DNA of 64,000 bases. Source: Bacillota bacterium (GTDB lineage: Bacteria > Bacillota > Clostridia > Lachnospirales > Lachnospiraceae). The position numbers were made by a program, and so were the translations under genes. Of this stretch, positions 8,968 to 18,231 are shown piece after piece. The notes beneath the pieces were generated by a model. The model ran no database searches. It was not told the DNA's origin and saw only the letters and a program-made list of their open reading frames with translations. Location of the stretch: positions 1-64,000 of the forward strand of contig JAEXNR010000021.1 of assembly GCA_023439505.1 (NCBI GenBank), in the 5' to 3' direction. Position 1 is the stretch's first letter. Each line of letters starts with the position of its first letter.

Positions 8968-10347
8968 TTAACCTACTGTTATTTTCCCTTCCGCATAACG
9001 ATATGTTATGTTCTCCTTCCCTCCCTTTCCTGAGATGGAAGCAATTACTGTAATAATTCCAACTCTGCCAAGCAGCATGGTAATGATTAACTGGTATTTG
9101 CTGATGTCATTTAAACCGGAAGTTATACCTGTAGATACACCCACCGTACCCAACGCAGATACCGCTTCAAAGAGAGTCTGCATCAGGCTTCCTTCATGAT
9201 TGGCAAGTAAGACAATGGTAGTTATCATGATCAGAGTAAGACTTAACATAAAGACAGAAATCGCTTTGTTTATAGTATCTGCCGCTATCCTTCGTTTAAA
9301 TACCTGAACCTCATTATGTCCTTTCATGAAGGAGATGATAGTAACTATAAGTACAAAGAAGGTGGTGACCTTGATCCCCCCTGCCGTGGAGCCCGGTGCC
9401 GCCCCAATAAACATCAGGATAATTGTGATCATACAGGTGATGGGATTCATCTCATCATAAGAAAAGGTATTGAAACCTGCCGTTCTCACCGAGACAGATT
9501 GAAAGAAAGCATTCACCAGTTTCGCTGATAACGGTTTTCCTTCCATTGTCTGTCCGGATTCAAAAGCAAAATATGTAAGCGTTCCCACTCCAATCAATAT
9601 CACGGTCATAAGAAGCACGATCCTGGTATGCAGAGAAAGCCTTGAAAACTTTCTGTTTCCGGCAACATCCTCCCAAACGATAAAACCAAGGCCGCCTATG
9701 ATTACCAACGCTGAGGTTGTAAGAAGAAAGATATCATTGTTTATAAATCCTGACAGACTGACAAATTGATCTGCTTCTGATCCAAAAACATCAAATCCCG
9801 CATTGCAAAAGCTCGAAACAGAATGAAAAATACTTTTACCAATTCCCACAAAGATGCCATAGACCGGGATTAATTCGAATGAAGTAATCAATGCACCCAC
9901 TCCTTCAATCACCAGTGTCACGACTATCATTTTCTTAAACATTGCCACGATATTTTCCAGTGAATAATTACTGATGGACTCCTTAACTGCCATTCTCTGG
10001 GTCAGTCCCATATTCCTACCTGTAAACATGGAATGTATTGTGAATACAGACATAATCCCCAGCGCACCGATTTGTATCAGGATCAGGATTACCACTTTCC
10101 CAAACAATGACCAATAGGTATTGGTATCTACAACCACCAATCCTGTAACACAAACAGAGGAGGTGGCTGTAAATAAAGCATCGGTAAAGTGAATACCGGA
10201 ACCGCTCTTGGTACTGATCGGCAGCTGAAGCAGCAATGTTCCGATAAAAATCAGAATAATAAATCCTAAAACAATGATTCTTGCGGGAGTAAATCTTGCG
10301 AATTTCTTCCGATTCCTTAAGAATAAAATAGCAGAAAAGCCTGACAT
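8968..10347 (-). CDS. ktrB: KtrB/TrkH-type potassium transporter membrane subunit
   Basis: 459 residues and about ten hydrophobic segments arranged as four M1-P-M2 repeats. The four pore-loop filter sequences with their central Gly are visible: SVCVTGLVV, SSFCNAGFDVFG, SVRTAGFNT and LGTVGVSTG. The protein is membrane-embedded and takes up K+ with Na+ dependence in the Ktr class. GGAGGAG precedes the ATG. It follows the exchanger gene by 20 bp and precedes ktrA, so the three genes look like one transcript for ion homeostasis. Confidence 0.92.
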   Translation of the reverse strand: MSGFSAILFLRNRKKFARFTPARIIVLGFIILIFIGTLLLQLPISTKSGSGIHFTDALFTATSSVCVTGLVVVDTNTYWSLFGKVVILILIQIGALGIMSVFTIHSMFTGRNMGLTQRMAVKESISNYSLENIVAMFKKMIVVTLVIEGVGALITSFELIPVYGIFVGIGKSIFHSVSSFCNAGFDVFGSEADQFVSLSGFINNDIFLLTTSALVIIGGLGFIVWEDVAGNRKFSRLSLHTRIVLLMTVILIGVGTLTYFAFESGQTMEGKPLSAKLVNAFFQSVSVRTAGFNTFSYDEMNPITCMITIILMFIGAAPGSTAGGIKVTTFFVLIVTIISFMKGHNEVQVFKRRIAADTINKAISVFMLSLTLIMITTIVLLANHEGSLMQTLFEAVSALGTVGVSTGITSGLNDISKYQLIITMLLGRVGIITVIASISGKGGKENITYRYAEGKITVG

Positions 10348-10367
10348 TAAGATCTCCTCCTGTAGAA

Positions 10368-11375
10368 CTATTTGGCAGAAATAATATTCACTGCAAGATA
10401 GCCGCTATAAAATAAGATTAATAATATACCCTCTTTTTTTCCCAATTCATTGATTTTCTTATGATAGGCAAAAAAGCTGAAAACTGCAAGTATTACAGCA
10501 AGTGCAATAAAATGAATCCGGTAGAATTCGGTCCCGACGGATAAACCACCTTTGGTAAGCGCAGTTGATGCACCAATAACAAATAGTATATTTAATATAT
10601 TGGCTCCAATGATATTACCAATGGCAAGATCTCCATGCTTATTTTTTGACGCTGAGATACAGGTGCTTAGTTCCGGAACGCTTGTCCCAAAAGCAACCAG
10701 CGTTGAAGAAATAATAACATCAGGAATTCCAATCCGCTCTGCAAGTAATTCTGCGGAAGCAACCAGAAATGAAGCACTGAAGGCAATTGCCAGCGCAGCT
10801 CCAAAAACAGACAAGAGGATAACAAGTAAGCTGCCATTGACCTTTACTTGCTCCCGTGACTCCATGGCGTGCATCACTTTCTCCTTCTTTTCCTGCTTTA
10901 CCAGGTAGTAAGCATACACAGGAATAGCCAGAACAAAAAGAAAGCCCAACCATTGGGGTATTAAACCGTTTGTATGTGTTAACTTATAAGGAATGGTTGA
11001 AATCACCAGAATTACAGCAGCTATCATCAGAATCGTGATTTTATGGGAGGTTTTTTTATCCACTTTGATTTTTCCGTATAAGGCTCCGATTCCTAAGATC
11101 AAGCTGGTATTCGTGATCACAGAGCCTACCGCATTCCCAATAGCAAAGCCACCATTCCCGTGCAATGCAGATATCACAGAAGTAGATAACTCCGGCAAGG
11201 TGGTACCAAGGGATACAATAGTGGCCCCAATAACCACCTCTGACAGCCCCAGCATTTCTGACAGCTTCACCGCATTGTCAACAAAAAGGTCAGCCGCCTT
11301 TGACAGTACAAAGAGGGACGCACCCAAAATCAGTATAATTACGATAATATTAAAGTTACAAAGTATTTGATCCAT
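10368..11375 (-). CDS. Calcium/sodium antiporter, CaCA family (YrbG-like)
   Basis: 335 residues, ten hydrophobic helices in two inverted halves. The two alpha-repeats that form the ion site are present: GATIVSLGTTLPELSTS with GNAVGSVITNTSLILG, and SSTLVAFGTSVPELST with GNIIGANILN. The first has GTTLPE where GTSLPE is more common, a conservative change. These proteins exchange Ca2+ (or K+) for Na+ across the membrane. First gene of the exchanger-ktrB-ktrA group; GGGAG lies before the ATG. Confidence 0.9.
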   Translation of the reverse strand: MDQILCNFNIIVIILILGASLFVLSKAADLFVDNAVKLSEMLGLSEVVIGATIVSLGTTLPELSTSVISALHGNGGFAIGNAVGSVITNTSLILGIGALYGKIKVDKKTSHKITILMIAAVILVISTIPYKLTHTNGLIPQWLGFLFVLAIPVYAYYLVKQEKKEKVMHAMESREQVKVNGSLLVILLSVFGAALAIAFSASFLVASAELLAERIGIPDVIISSTLVAFGTSVPELSTCISASKNKHGDLAIGNIIGANILNILFVIGASTALTKGGLSVGTEFYRIHFIALAVILAVFSFFAYHKKINELGKKEGILLILFYSGYLAVNIISAK

Positions 11376-11732
11376 ATTTTCTCCCTTGTTCTTCTCGTCA
11401 TCTGCTTAAAACCGGGTTCCTATGAGATGATAAATTCATAACAGTATTCTACCATAATATAATTTTATTATAATGAATTCAATAAAAAACAGGATTTTCT
11501 AATCAAATTCCAATGTTTCAGGCCTCCGGGAAAATACTCCTTCCCCAACATGACATGATACATCCCCCCGGCTAAAACCAGAGGGAACCCCTTGCAGCAT
11601 AAAAAGTTCCACAAAAAAGCATTCAGATGCTCCTCCGAATGCTTCTTTGTGAATACTATGTTCTTCTTCCATTAAGAATAGTTACCGAATGTACCTGTTT
11701 TATTCCATTAATTTGTATTATGACTGTTAAAC
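11376..11732. other. Intergenic region upstream of the ion-transport genes
   Basis: 357 bp without a supported gene. It holds the terminator of the gene ending at 11733 (11612-11644) and an AT-rich stretch (about 11440-11490) that probably contains the promoter of the exchanger operon, although I see no convincing -35/-10 pair. A 31-codon minus-strand frame near 11550 has no usable ribosome site and is not called. Confidence 0.6.
11612..11644 (-). terminator. Intrinsic terminator after the anchored hypothetical gene
   Basis: An 8-bp stem (AAGCATTC / GAATGCTT, 12-nt loop) is followed on the minus strand by a run of six T, about 90 bp past the stop at 11733. Confidence 0.8.
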
Positions 11733-12269
11733 TCACTGTATTTCTATACGAACAGGAATCACTTTTGACCCGGCAATATATCTTCCGGCCATTCTCTGAT
11801 AATAAACGCAAACTATGACAGGTTGATCTGTAGCAGGAAAATCATCCAATAAATTCAGATATACTCTGGTCTTATAATCCCCAATCCCCTCCGGTATCCA
11901 ATATCCCCTTAATTGAACCATTTCGTCAGTTCCAATGAAGTTGTCCTCTTTCAACCTGTTTAATGCGATTGATCGTGATTCCTCATCCTTCTTTAATTCG
12001 TCAGGTACAAGAAAATTCTTCTGTTCCTGCTTCATTGGAACCTCCAGTCCCTTCATATAGGGATATACAACCACATGGTAATTATTGTATTTATTGATAC
12101 TAACCTCAAGGTAAAATTCCTTTTCCTTACGATTAACTGTATCATCAAGCTTAAGACAAGCCTCTATCTGCAACCCTTTGTCTGAGAGAACGGGCCTCGT
12201 TTGATAAGAAATGACAGCCAGTAAAATAATAATAAAGATGACAGTTGCTATTCTTTTGCATTTTACCAA
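11733..12269 (-). CDS. Membrane-anchored protein of unknown function
   Basis: 178 residues with no family that I recognise. A short basic start is followed by a hydrophobic segment (about residues 8-22, IATVIFIIILLAVISY) that looks like an uncleaved signal anchor; the rest is hydrophilic, beta-rich and extracytoplasmic. Translation appears to start at TTG (12269): GGAGG sits 7 bp before it and there is no better ATG. Single gene bounded by terminators on both sides. Nothing ties it to its neighbours. Confidence 0.65.
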   Translation of the reverse strand: MVKCKRIATVIFIIILLAVISYQTRPVLSDKGLQIEACLKLDDTVNRKEKEFYLEVSINKYNNYHVVVYPYMKGLEVPMKQEQKNFLVPDELKKDEESRSIALNRLKEDNFIGTDEMVQLRGYWIPEGIGDYKTRVYLNLLDDFPATDQPVIVCVYYQRMAGRYIAGSKVIPVRIEIQ

Positions 12270-12641
12270 CCCTCTTCCTCCTGATCGCCGTCAAACCAGG
12301 CGGTATCAATCGTCCTATCCTTTAATTAATAAACCTTCCTTTGTCCTATAATATTACAGTTAATTTTATCCAAATTTTATTTTGTTTTTTTGTATACTTT
12401 TCTAGAAATATTAAATAAGATAAACCAGACAGTTATTTACTTGCCATGAGTAGGAGAAACCTGCCAGTAAGCCTGTTTCACCTGACGTAAACGTAAAAAG
12501 CCCATAATACCTGATAAAGTCAGATATTACGGGCTTTTTCCATGTCGATAACAACTAAAATCATAGCCTGTGTGATCATCTCTTATTACTGCAATATGCA
12601 ACAATGCATAAATTCCACAGGCTATATAATATTGACCTGTT
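12270..12641. other. Intergenic region with one bidirectional terminator
   Basis: 372 bp. Apart from the terminator at 12495-12539 and the ribosome site of the gene starting at 12269, I see no gene, known RNA or convincing promoter. Confidence 0.6.
12495..12539. terminator. Bidirectional terminator after the FAD reductase gene
   Basis: AAAAAGCCC...GGGCTTTTT with a further paired inner stem (ATAATA/TATTA and CTGA/TCAG), about 100 bp past the stop at 12642. A/T runs flank both sides, so it can work in either direction. Confidence 0.85.
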
Positions 12642-14069
12642 TTATTTTGTTAAACTACCTGCTGCATTTTCACCTGCAATTCTACCAAGGCTGAGAGACA
12701 TCTGGATGGATGTTCCGCTTGCAGGATATACTTTATAGAAGAATGTGCCGTTGGCAACTTCACCGGCAGCATACAGATTAGGAATAACTGCGCCGGTATT
12801 ATCAAGTACGCGTGCACTGGTATCCGTATGAATACCCGTCATGGTTCCGATGGAGGCTGCGATGATTTTAACTCCGTAATACTTTGGAGTCTCAATTTTT
12901 GTCTGACCTGTAAGATCCTTACCCAATAATGTATCCTCACCATTATCGATCATCTGGTTATATTCTTTAACAGTTTCTAAGAACTGCTCTTTGTTTACAC
13001 CACTCATATCAGCAAGTTCTTCAAGAGAATCAGCAACATATGCCTCTCCCTTTTCAACTGCCTGATCCAGAAGCGGATTATAAGTAGTAGCATCAAACAC
13101 CAAAAGTCCTCTTAAATCAGACTGCTTTAATAATGCTTCATGAACGATTGGATAATCGGAAGCCTCATTAACAAATCTATTACCGTCTTTATTAACCAGC
13201 AGATAAGGACTCCAAATTAATGAGCTGATATCTGATTCAAGATTGAGCTCGCCTTCTACTGCTTTAAAACCGATTACACTACCATTTCCGACGATTTCAG
13301 CATTTACCTTCTCTGCCATTTTTAAACCATCACCTGTGTTGCCTACTGCAACATAAGTAGATTCGCCTACAGCTTCTGCTGCATATTTTTTCATTAACTC
13401 GTCACTTCTGTCAAAGCCTCCGGTAGCTAAAATTACTGATTTAGCATTGAAGGTGAGCTTTTTATTGTCTTTACCTACGGCCTTTACCCCGGTTACTTCA
13501 CCCTTCTTATTGGTGATCAGTTCTGTGGCTGAAGTCTCATAATAAAACGTAACATTTTTACTCTCAGCATATTTTACCATAGGAGCTATAATACCATTAC
13601 CCCCTTCAGCTGCCATATGCCCTCTTAATACCGGACTGGTACCTGCGGGAAAAGGTCCCTGGAGCTCAACGCCGATTTTATCTACAAGCCAATTAATGGT
13701 GTCACCGGATTTCTCAGCAACCGTTCTTAATAAAGCTTCGTCTGCCTTGCCTTCTGCTCTCTCACTCCAATAAGCTACCAGATCCTCTACAGAATCCTCT
13801 ACACCTGCATCCTGCATGATCTTTGATCCGGTTGCATATACAATACCGGCAGATAAATTCGTACTTCCGCCTGCCATCGGCATTTTCTCAATAATTGCTA
13901 CCTTTGCTCCGCCTTCTGCAGCTTCGATCGCGGCAGCAAGACCTGCTGCACCGGCACCTACAACCACTACATCATATTTTTCTCCCTTAGCACTACATCC
14001 GCTTAAGGAAGCAATCACCATCGCCATGATTAATAATAAACTTAATAACTTTTTACTGTTATGTAACAT
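12642..14069 (-). CDS. Extracytoplasmic FAD-dependent reductase lipoprotein (fumarate-reductase-like flavoprotein)
   Basis: 475 residues. A Sec-type lipoprotein signal (about 1-24, lipobox LSGC) precedes a FAD domain (VVVVGAGAAGLAAAIEAAEGG, GGSTNLSAG) and a capping/substrate domain, ending with NLYAAGEVANG and SLSLGRIAGENAA. This is the fumarate/urocanate reductase and flavocytochrome c superfamily. The dicarboxylate-binding residues of fumarate reductases are not apparent: the TMTGIHTD segment lacks the usual preceding His, and the SGTSIQMSLSLG segment has no Arg. The substrate is therefore probably not fumarate. It follows the FMN-binding lipoprotein by 14 bp, the likely electron donor. The ATG has GGAGGAG before it. 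Family call strong, substrate unknown. Confidence 0.85.
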   Translation of the reverse strand: MLHNSKKLLSLLLIMAMVIASLSGCSAKGEKYDVVVVGAGAAGLAAAIEAAEGGAKVAIIEKMPMAGGSTNLSAGIVYATGSKIMQDAGVEDSVEDLVAYWSERAEGKADEALLRTVAEKSGDTINWLVDKIGVELQGPFPAGTSPVLRGHMAAEGGNGIIAPMVKYAESKNVTFYYETSATELITNKKGEVTGVKAVGKDNKKLTFNAKSVILATGGFDRSDELMKKYAAEAVGESTYVAVGNTGDGLKMAEKVNAEIVGNGSVIGFKAVEGELNLESDISSLIWSPYLLVNKDGNRFVNEASDYPIVHEALLKQSDLRGLLVFDATTYNPLLDQAVEKGEAYVADSLEELADMSGVNKEQFLETVKEYNQMIDNGEDTLLGKDLTGQTKIETPKYYGVKIIAASIGTMTGIHTDTSARVLDNTGAVIPNLYAAGEVANGTFFYKVYPASGTSIQMSLSLGRIAGENAAGSLTK

Positions 14070-14083
14070 ATTTTCTCCTCCTA

Positions 14084-14437
14084 TTACTCTTTTTCAGCCT
14101 TCGTAAGCGCATTCTCTACAGCGGCAATAATTGCCTTAGAACTCTCTGTAGCTCCACTCACCGTATCAACATCCGTACTCTGCTCTTTCATAATATCCTT
14201 TGGCACACGTTCAAGTGCAACATCAGAGACGCCGGCAGTTTCTTCCTGGGATTTTATGTCTATCTTAGAGATTTTTCCATCTTTAATGGTAACAGCTACA
14301 TCCATGTCTCCATGCATCCCTACTGCAGTTCCCTCATAATCGCCATCATTCCATTTACTTTCGCTCTTGCCGCAGCCGACAAGCATAAAAGTTGAAACCA
14401 GTAGCAAAAAAGTAATGAGTAATGCTCTTCTTTTCAT
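14084..14437 (-). CDS. FMN-binding domain lipoprotein
   Basis: 117 residues from the ATG at 14437: basic signal peptide, lipobox with Cys22 (LVGC), then one FMN-binding domain carrying the flavinylation motif DTVSGAT at 91-97, where Thr97 is the expected covalent FMN attachment site (added by an ApbE-type enzyme, not in this window). It would relay electrons on the outer face of the membrane to the reductase encoded next to it. An upstream in-frame ATG at 14488 is unlikely to be used, because it lies inside the operator array 14480-14517 and would add a non-signal extension. Confidence 0.88.
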   Translation of the reverse strand: MKRRALLITFLLLVSTFMLVGCGKSESKWNDGDYEGTAVGMHGDMDVAVTIKDGKISKIDIKSQEETAGVSDVALERVPKDIMKEQSTDVDTVSGATESSKAIIAAVENALTKAEKE

Positions 14438-14479
14438 AATTTTCTCACGCTCTCCTTCTAGTTTAAATTGTAATGTGAA

Positions 14480-14517
14480 TGACCGCATTCAACGACTTAG
14501 TTCATTGACCGCAGTCA
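14480..14517. promoter_or_regulatory. Triple 13-bp operator array upstream of the FMN lipoprotein operon
   Basis: Three units at exact 13-bp pitch: TGACCGCATTCA (14480), CGACTTAGTTCA (14493) and TGACCGCAGTCA (14506). The last is a TGAC-N4-GTCA palindrome. The array lies just downstream of the -10 box, the position for repression. The same architecture recurs at 18734-18771. Confidence 0.8.
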
Positions 14518-14522
14518 TTCAT

Positions 14523-14551
14523 ATTCTACATCCTTGTTAATGTTTTGTCAA
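14523..14551 (-). promoter_or_regulatory. Promoter of the FMN lipoprotein/FAD reductase operon
   Basis: TTGACA (14551-14546), 17-bp spacer, TAGAAT (14528-14523) on the minus strand. The spacer shares the block TTAACAA with the tatA promoter at 18777-18805. Confidence 0.85.
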
Positions 14552-14578
14552 TATAAAATAGAATTATTCTTTTCCACT

Positions 14579-14606
14579 AATAAAAGGCTGTTATCAATCA
14601 ACAGCC
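14579..14606 (-). terminator. Terminator after the TetR gene ending at 14643
   Basis: GGCTGTT/AACAGCC stem with a 7-nt loop, followed on the minus strand by TTTTATTA, 37 bp past the stop codon. Confidence 0.8.
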
Positions 14607-14642
14607 CCCTCATTTTAAATCATATAAAATAACTTTTCCTGC

Positions 14643-15239
14643 CTAAACATGACGAAGCATATCAAGAAATATAATACCAGCCTCTTTTCCTTTGGTTATG
14701 ATAGAATATTTATTATCGCAGATACTCCAATTCATCATAATCCCAAAAATAAGACTTGCTAAATAATTATAGATTTTCTTAGAAGGTAGATCCGTTCTGA
14801 ATTCTCCTCTTTCCTTCCCTCTGTCTATAATTCTGCATACAATCTGTTCATGCATATCTGCTTTTACTGCTTCATAACCAACCTTTTCAGAAATAATAAC
14901 AGTGAGAAATATCCTTGTAAATTCTGCTCCCTGTTCTTCAATTGATCTCATATACAGATCAATATAATCCATAAACTGTTCGGTCGCAGTGCAGGACTCA
15001 TCCCATACTTTATGTTCAAACAATTCGTTATTGATATCCGTGAGTATTTTAATTACAATATCTCTCTTTGATTCAAAATACGTATAGAACGTTCCCTTAG
15101 CAACATTGCATTTTGCGCAAATCTCACTTACGGTTACATTATCATATCCTTTGCTTATAATTAGTTGCATTGAAGTATCCAGAAGCTTCTGATGGGTCTC
15201 CATTGCCTGGATTTCTCTTTTATTTAATTTCTTCTCCAT
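14643..15239 (-). CDS. TetR-family regulator (flavoenzyme region, copy 1)
   Basis: About 198 residues from the ATG at 15239. The N-terminal HTH is clear (VSEICAKCNVAKGTFYTYFESKRDIV); the C-terminal half is a helical ligand pocket. It sits alone between two terminators, directly upstream of the FMN/FAD reductase operon, and is one of two TetR candidates for binding the shared 13-bp operator arrays. An in-frame start at 15317 would add 26 residues unlike the family, so I prefer 15239. Confidence 0.82.
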   Translation of the reverse strand: MEKKLNKREIQAMETHQKLLDTSMQLIISKGYDNVTVSEICAKCNVAKGTFYTYFESKRDIVIKILTDINNELFEHKVWDESCTATEQFMDYIDLYMRSIEEQGAEFTRIFLTVIISEKVGYEAVKADMHEQIVCRIIDRGKERGEFRTDLPSKKIYNYLASLIFGIMMNWSICDNKYSIITKGKEAGIIFLDMLRHV

Positions 15240-15633
15240 ACACGAACCGCCATATCCTTTCCAATACCTCAAATCATGCCGCAGATTCTGCCGCACAAGC
15301 TTATGTGAAGATCTCATTCATATTATAAAGAACCCTTTATGCTGCCATTCCGCGGATTTGGTCGGCAGCACCAATTTGCACTCAATGTGTTTAATATAGT
15401 TATACCACAATATTGATTTTAATGCATGTAAAACTCATATAATAATAAAAAAAGCAAGATACCAAACGAACGCTTCGTTAGTATCTTGCTTTTTAAGTTA
15501 TCTCGTTTCCGTTTAAATCCGCACTTACATTGTCTCCCTGCTCAAATGACAACGGGGATAATCAGCCAGGTCTTTTAGGGTCACCTATTCTTTACCGGCA
15601 AAAGGATTTGCTGTACTGATTATTTTCTCTTAA
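15240..15633. other. Intergenic region between the TetR gene and the Tat flavoprotein gene
   Basis: 394 bp. It contains the terminator at 15449-15494 and a GCTGCC...GGCAGC inverted repeat (15341-15369, with CCGCGG inside the loop) upstream of the TetR gene that may be its own operator. No gene is supported. Confidence 0.55.
15449..15494. terminator. Terminator after the Tat-exported flavoprotein gene
   Basis: A 14-bp perfect outer stem (AAAAAGCAAGATAC / GTATCTTGCTTTTT) with an inner AACGA/TCGTT stem, about 140 bp past the stop at 15634. Flanking A and T runs make it bidirectional. Confidence 0.88.
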
Positions 15634-17355
15634 TTATTTTTTCGCTAAATTCTGTCCTACAACATAACCATAGGTTAAGCATCTACCATGGGAGTTACCG
15701 GGGACATTGATTGGATAATCTACTGCATTGGCACTGCCGGAGGTATTGCCGACTGCATAAAGTCCCTCAATTGGATTACCTTCCGAATTCAGACACTGTA
15801 AATTAGCATCCGTTTCCAAACCACCTACAACGGCAAGTAATGCTGGTCCAACCTTTGTCGCATAGAACGGTGCTTTTCTCACAGGTGTTAAAAAGACCTT
15901 TTCTTTATAATAATCTGTATCTTCACCGGCATCACACATATCATTATAACGCTTTATCTGAGCCAGGAAGTTTTCCTTATTCACTCCGATTTTAACCGCC
16001 AATTCTTCTATTGTATCTGCTTTAAATGCAAGTCCTTTTTCAATATAATCGTCGATGGTAGCCTGCTGTGCCGCTTGGTCAAACTCCATTCCTTCCCCTC
16101 TGAAGCTATCCCAGAACATACCGCCGCCATAGGGCAATCCGTTCACCAGGTCGGTCAGCCAATTCCCGTCAAATACAGAATATGCCACATTGCCGCTTCT
16201 TTGCGCCATGATATTCAATGATTTTGCTTGTACCCAGGTTGCCTCATTAAAGAAGCGCTTTCCGTCATTGTTTACAAAAAGGAAGGGGCCATGGAACCAT
16301 GCATATGCCTGAGGATGGATCATGGTAGGAAGAGGACCTTCCTGCATCATTGCACCTGCCCACATACCCATTTTATGACCGTCGCCGGTATTTACGCCTG
16401 CCGGTGTATATTGGGACTCCACTGCCTTTAAGGCGATCGGAGCATAATATCCGAGCATTTCTGCATCTCCTGCGATGTCACCGGTAGCAAGTACTACACC
16501 CTTTGACGCATTATAACGAACATATCCATCGGCGGTCTTAACTACAGCACCAACCACCTTATTGCCATCCTTAATAAGTTGTTGTGCAGGTGCATTGAAT
16601 ACATATTCCGCCCCCGCTTTAACTGATGCGTTATATAACAAAGCAACGGGAGCAAATTCGCCCTGTTTGATGTTATCTCCACCCATGATCATATGATATC
16701 CTGGTTCATCAGGCATCCCTTTGCTTCTGGAGTAACCTCCCCATATCATAACAAAGCAGTTCTCCGCTTCTGCCTTATCCAGCAGCCAGTCCATCGCCTC
16801 ACCGGATCGGTTAAAGTATACGGCAATCACTGACTCATCAACACGGCTGCCGCAGGTTCTTACCCATTCAGCCATTGCTTTTGGTTTATCAATAGATAAT
16901 CCCTGTTTCCGCATGAATTTTGAATCGAGTACGCCGGCACCGCCTCCTCTGCCATTCCATTGACCGCTTTTTTCAACTACGATTACCTTGGCACCATTTT
17001 CTGCAGCTGAGCAGGCCGTTGCCACACCGGCAAAACCCGCACCAATCACCAGTACCTCGGTATCAATCGTCTTCTTTATATCACTTTCAGGAATCGCATC
17101 CGGAGGTGTCATCCAGGATGGTTGTCCTGAATTTCCCTGGTAAGTAGGAATCTCAGTATTTGCCGTATCCTTCTTTGTTGCACCCGAGGAAGCATCTGTT
17201 TGAGCTTCTTCTTTTTTGGGTGAGCATGCTCCCAATACACCCATCGTTGCTATCCCTACCGCACCTACTGCTGCCCCTTTAAGAAAATCTCTCCTGGTAA
17301 TTCCCTTCTTTTCTGATATCTCCTGGATTTCATTATCTGTTTCTTTCTCTTTCAT
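15634..17355 (-). CDS. Tat-exported FAD-dependent oxidoreductase lipoprotein
   Basis: 573 residues. The N-terminus has a twin-arginine signal (TRRDFLKG, Arg21-Arg22), a hydrophobic h-region and a lipobox (LGAC, Cys44), so it should be exported folded with FAD bound and anchored outside. The FAD domain follows (EVLVIGAGFAGVATACSAAENG). C-terminal signatures are GGLETDAN, GLYAVGNTSG and GNSHGRCLTYG; the Arg in the last sits where fumarate-reductase-like enzymes place a substrate Arg. Substrate unknown; likely a terminal reductase for a small unsaturated or keto compound. It is the distal gene of the tatA-tatA-tatC operon. GGAGG lies 6 bp before the second of two tandem ATGs (17355), which I chose. 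Confidence 0.87.
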   Translation of the reverse strand: MKEKETDNEIQEISEKKGITRRDFLKGAAVGAVGIATMGVLGACSPKKEEAQTDASSGATKKDTANTEIPTYQGNSGQPSWMTPPDAIPESDIKKTIDTEVLVIGAGFAGVATACSAAENGAKVIVVEKSGQWNGRGGGAGVLDSKFMRKQGLSIDKPKAMAEWVRTCGSRVDESVIAVYFNRSGEAMDWLLDKAEAENCFVMIWGGYSRSKGMPDEPGYHMIMGGDNIKQGEFAPVALLYNASVKAGAEYVFNAPAQQLIKDGNKVVGAVVKTADGYVRYNASKGVVLATGDIAGDAEMLGYYAPIALKAVESQYTPAGVNTGDGHKMGMWAGAMMQEGPLPTMIHPQAYAWFHGPFLFVNNDGKRFFNEATWVQAKSLNIMAQRSGNVAYSVFDGNWLTDLVNGLPYGGGMFWDSFRGEGMEFDQAAQQATIDDYIEKGLAFKADTIEELAVKIGVNKENFLAQIKRYNDMCDAGEDTDYYKEKVFLTPVRKAPFYATKVGPALLAVVGGLETDANLQCLNSEGNPIEGLYAVGNTSGSANAVDYPINVPGNSHGRCLTYGYVVGQNLAKK

Positions 17356-17397
17356 CATTAACCTCCATTATTTGTTTATTGTTTGTCTAAATATAAG

Positions 17398-18189
17398 TCA
17401 GTGTTCCTCTGTTTCCCGCTTCTTTCTTTTCCTTTGCTTTTGATAAAACAAAAGCTTACAGATTAAAACACTTAGCTCATAAAGTCCCAGCATTGGTATT
17501 GCAATCATTACCTGTGAAACAATATCCGGCGGAGTTAAAAATGCCGCAATAACGAAGATAACTACAATTACGACTTTTCTGCTTTTCACTAGCCATTGGG
17601 GTTTTAAAAAGCCCAATTGTGATAGTACCATAGATATAATTGGCATCTCAAAAATGATACCGAACGTCAATAAGGTCGAGATAATAAAGCTTACATAATT
17701 AGCAAAAGAAATCATCGGCTCAATCATTTGTGTAGTATCTATCTTCAGAAAATATTGCAATAAAAAGGGAATCATGATCAGATACGCAAAGGCTGAACCA
17801 ATTAAAAAGAATGCAAACCCACTGAAAAAGGCAAAACACATCACTGCTTTTTCCTTAAGCCGAAGTCCCGGACAAAGGAATTTCCATATTTCAAACAAAA
17901 TAACTGGTGAAGTGATTACTACTCCGATAATTACAGAGATATTGACATATTGCATAAATAGCTCTGAGGGTGATATGTATACAAAATTGTAGCCTTTTCC
18001 CAATAGAATCAGTTGATCTACGAATTCCTGCACAAAATAGAAACTTACGATTGTAAACAGAAAAAAGCAAATTGCAACAGTAATCAAACGCTTCCTAAAT
18101 TCACTCAAATGTTCTATTAGTGTCATCTTCATCAAGTCATCGCCATTCGCTGTCTTGCTTGTCTTATGTATTATTTTTAATCGTTTCAC
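17398..18189 (-). CDS. tatC: Sec-independent translocase subunit TatC
   Basis: 263 residues and six membrane helices. The TatC N-terminal signature (IEHLSEFRKRLI) and the FLCPGLRLKEK loop, which contributes to twin-arginine recognition, are present; the tail is basic. Start: GTG at 18189, because GGAGG lies 7 bp upstream; the in-frame ATG at 18210 itself precedes that ribosome site. With the two TatA-type genes upstream it gives a minimal Tat system, and the next gene downstream encodes a twin-arginine substrate. Confidence 0.93.
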   Translation of the reverse strand: MKRLKIIHKTSKTANGDDLMKMTLIEHLSEFRKRLITVAICFFLFTIVSFYFVQEFVDQLILLGKGYNFVYISPSELFMQYVNISVIIGVVITSPVILFEIWKFLCPGLRLKEKAVMCFAFFSGFAFFLIGSAFAYLIMIPFLLQYFLKIDTTQMIEPMISFANYVSFIISTLLTFGIIFEMPIISMVLSQLGFLKPQWLVKSRKVVIVVIFVIAAFLTPPDIVSQVMIAIPMLGLYELSVLICKLLFYQKQRKRKKRETEEH

Positions 18190-18231
18190 AGCAAAGCCTC
18201 CAATTAACATAAATCAGATTTTATGTGAAAA

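Noticed and set aside
11500..11560. 31-codon minus-strand ORF (MYHVMLGKEYF...)
   Set aside because: The only G-rich stretch touches the ATG with no spacing, there is no homology I recognise, and it lies in an AT-rich promoter region.
12400..12495. Possible riboswitch before the terminator at 12495-12539
   Set aside because: No known aptamer pattern is visible, and the hairpin is explained as the terminator of the minus-strand reductase gene.
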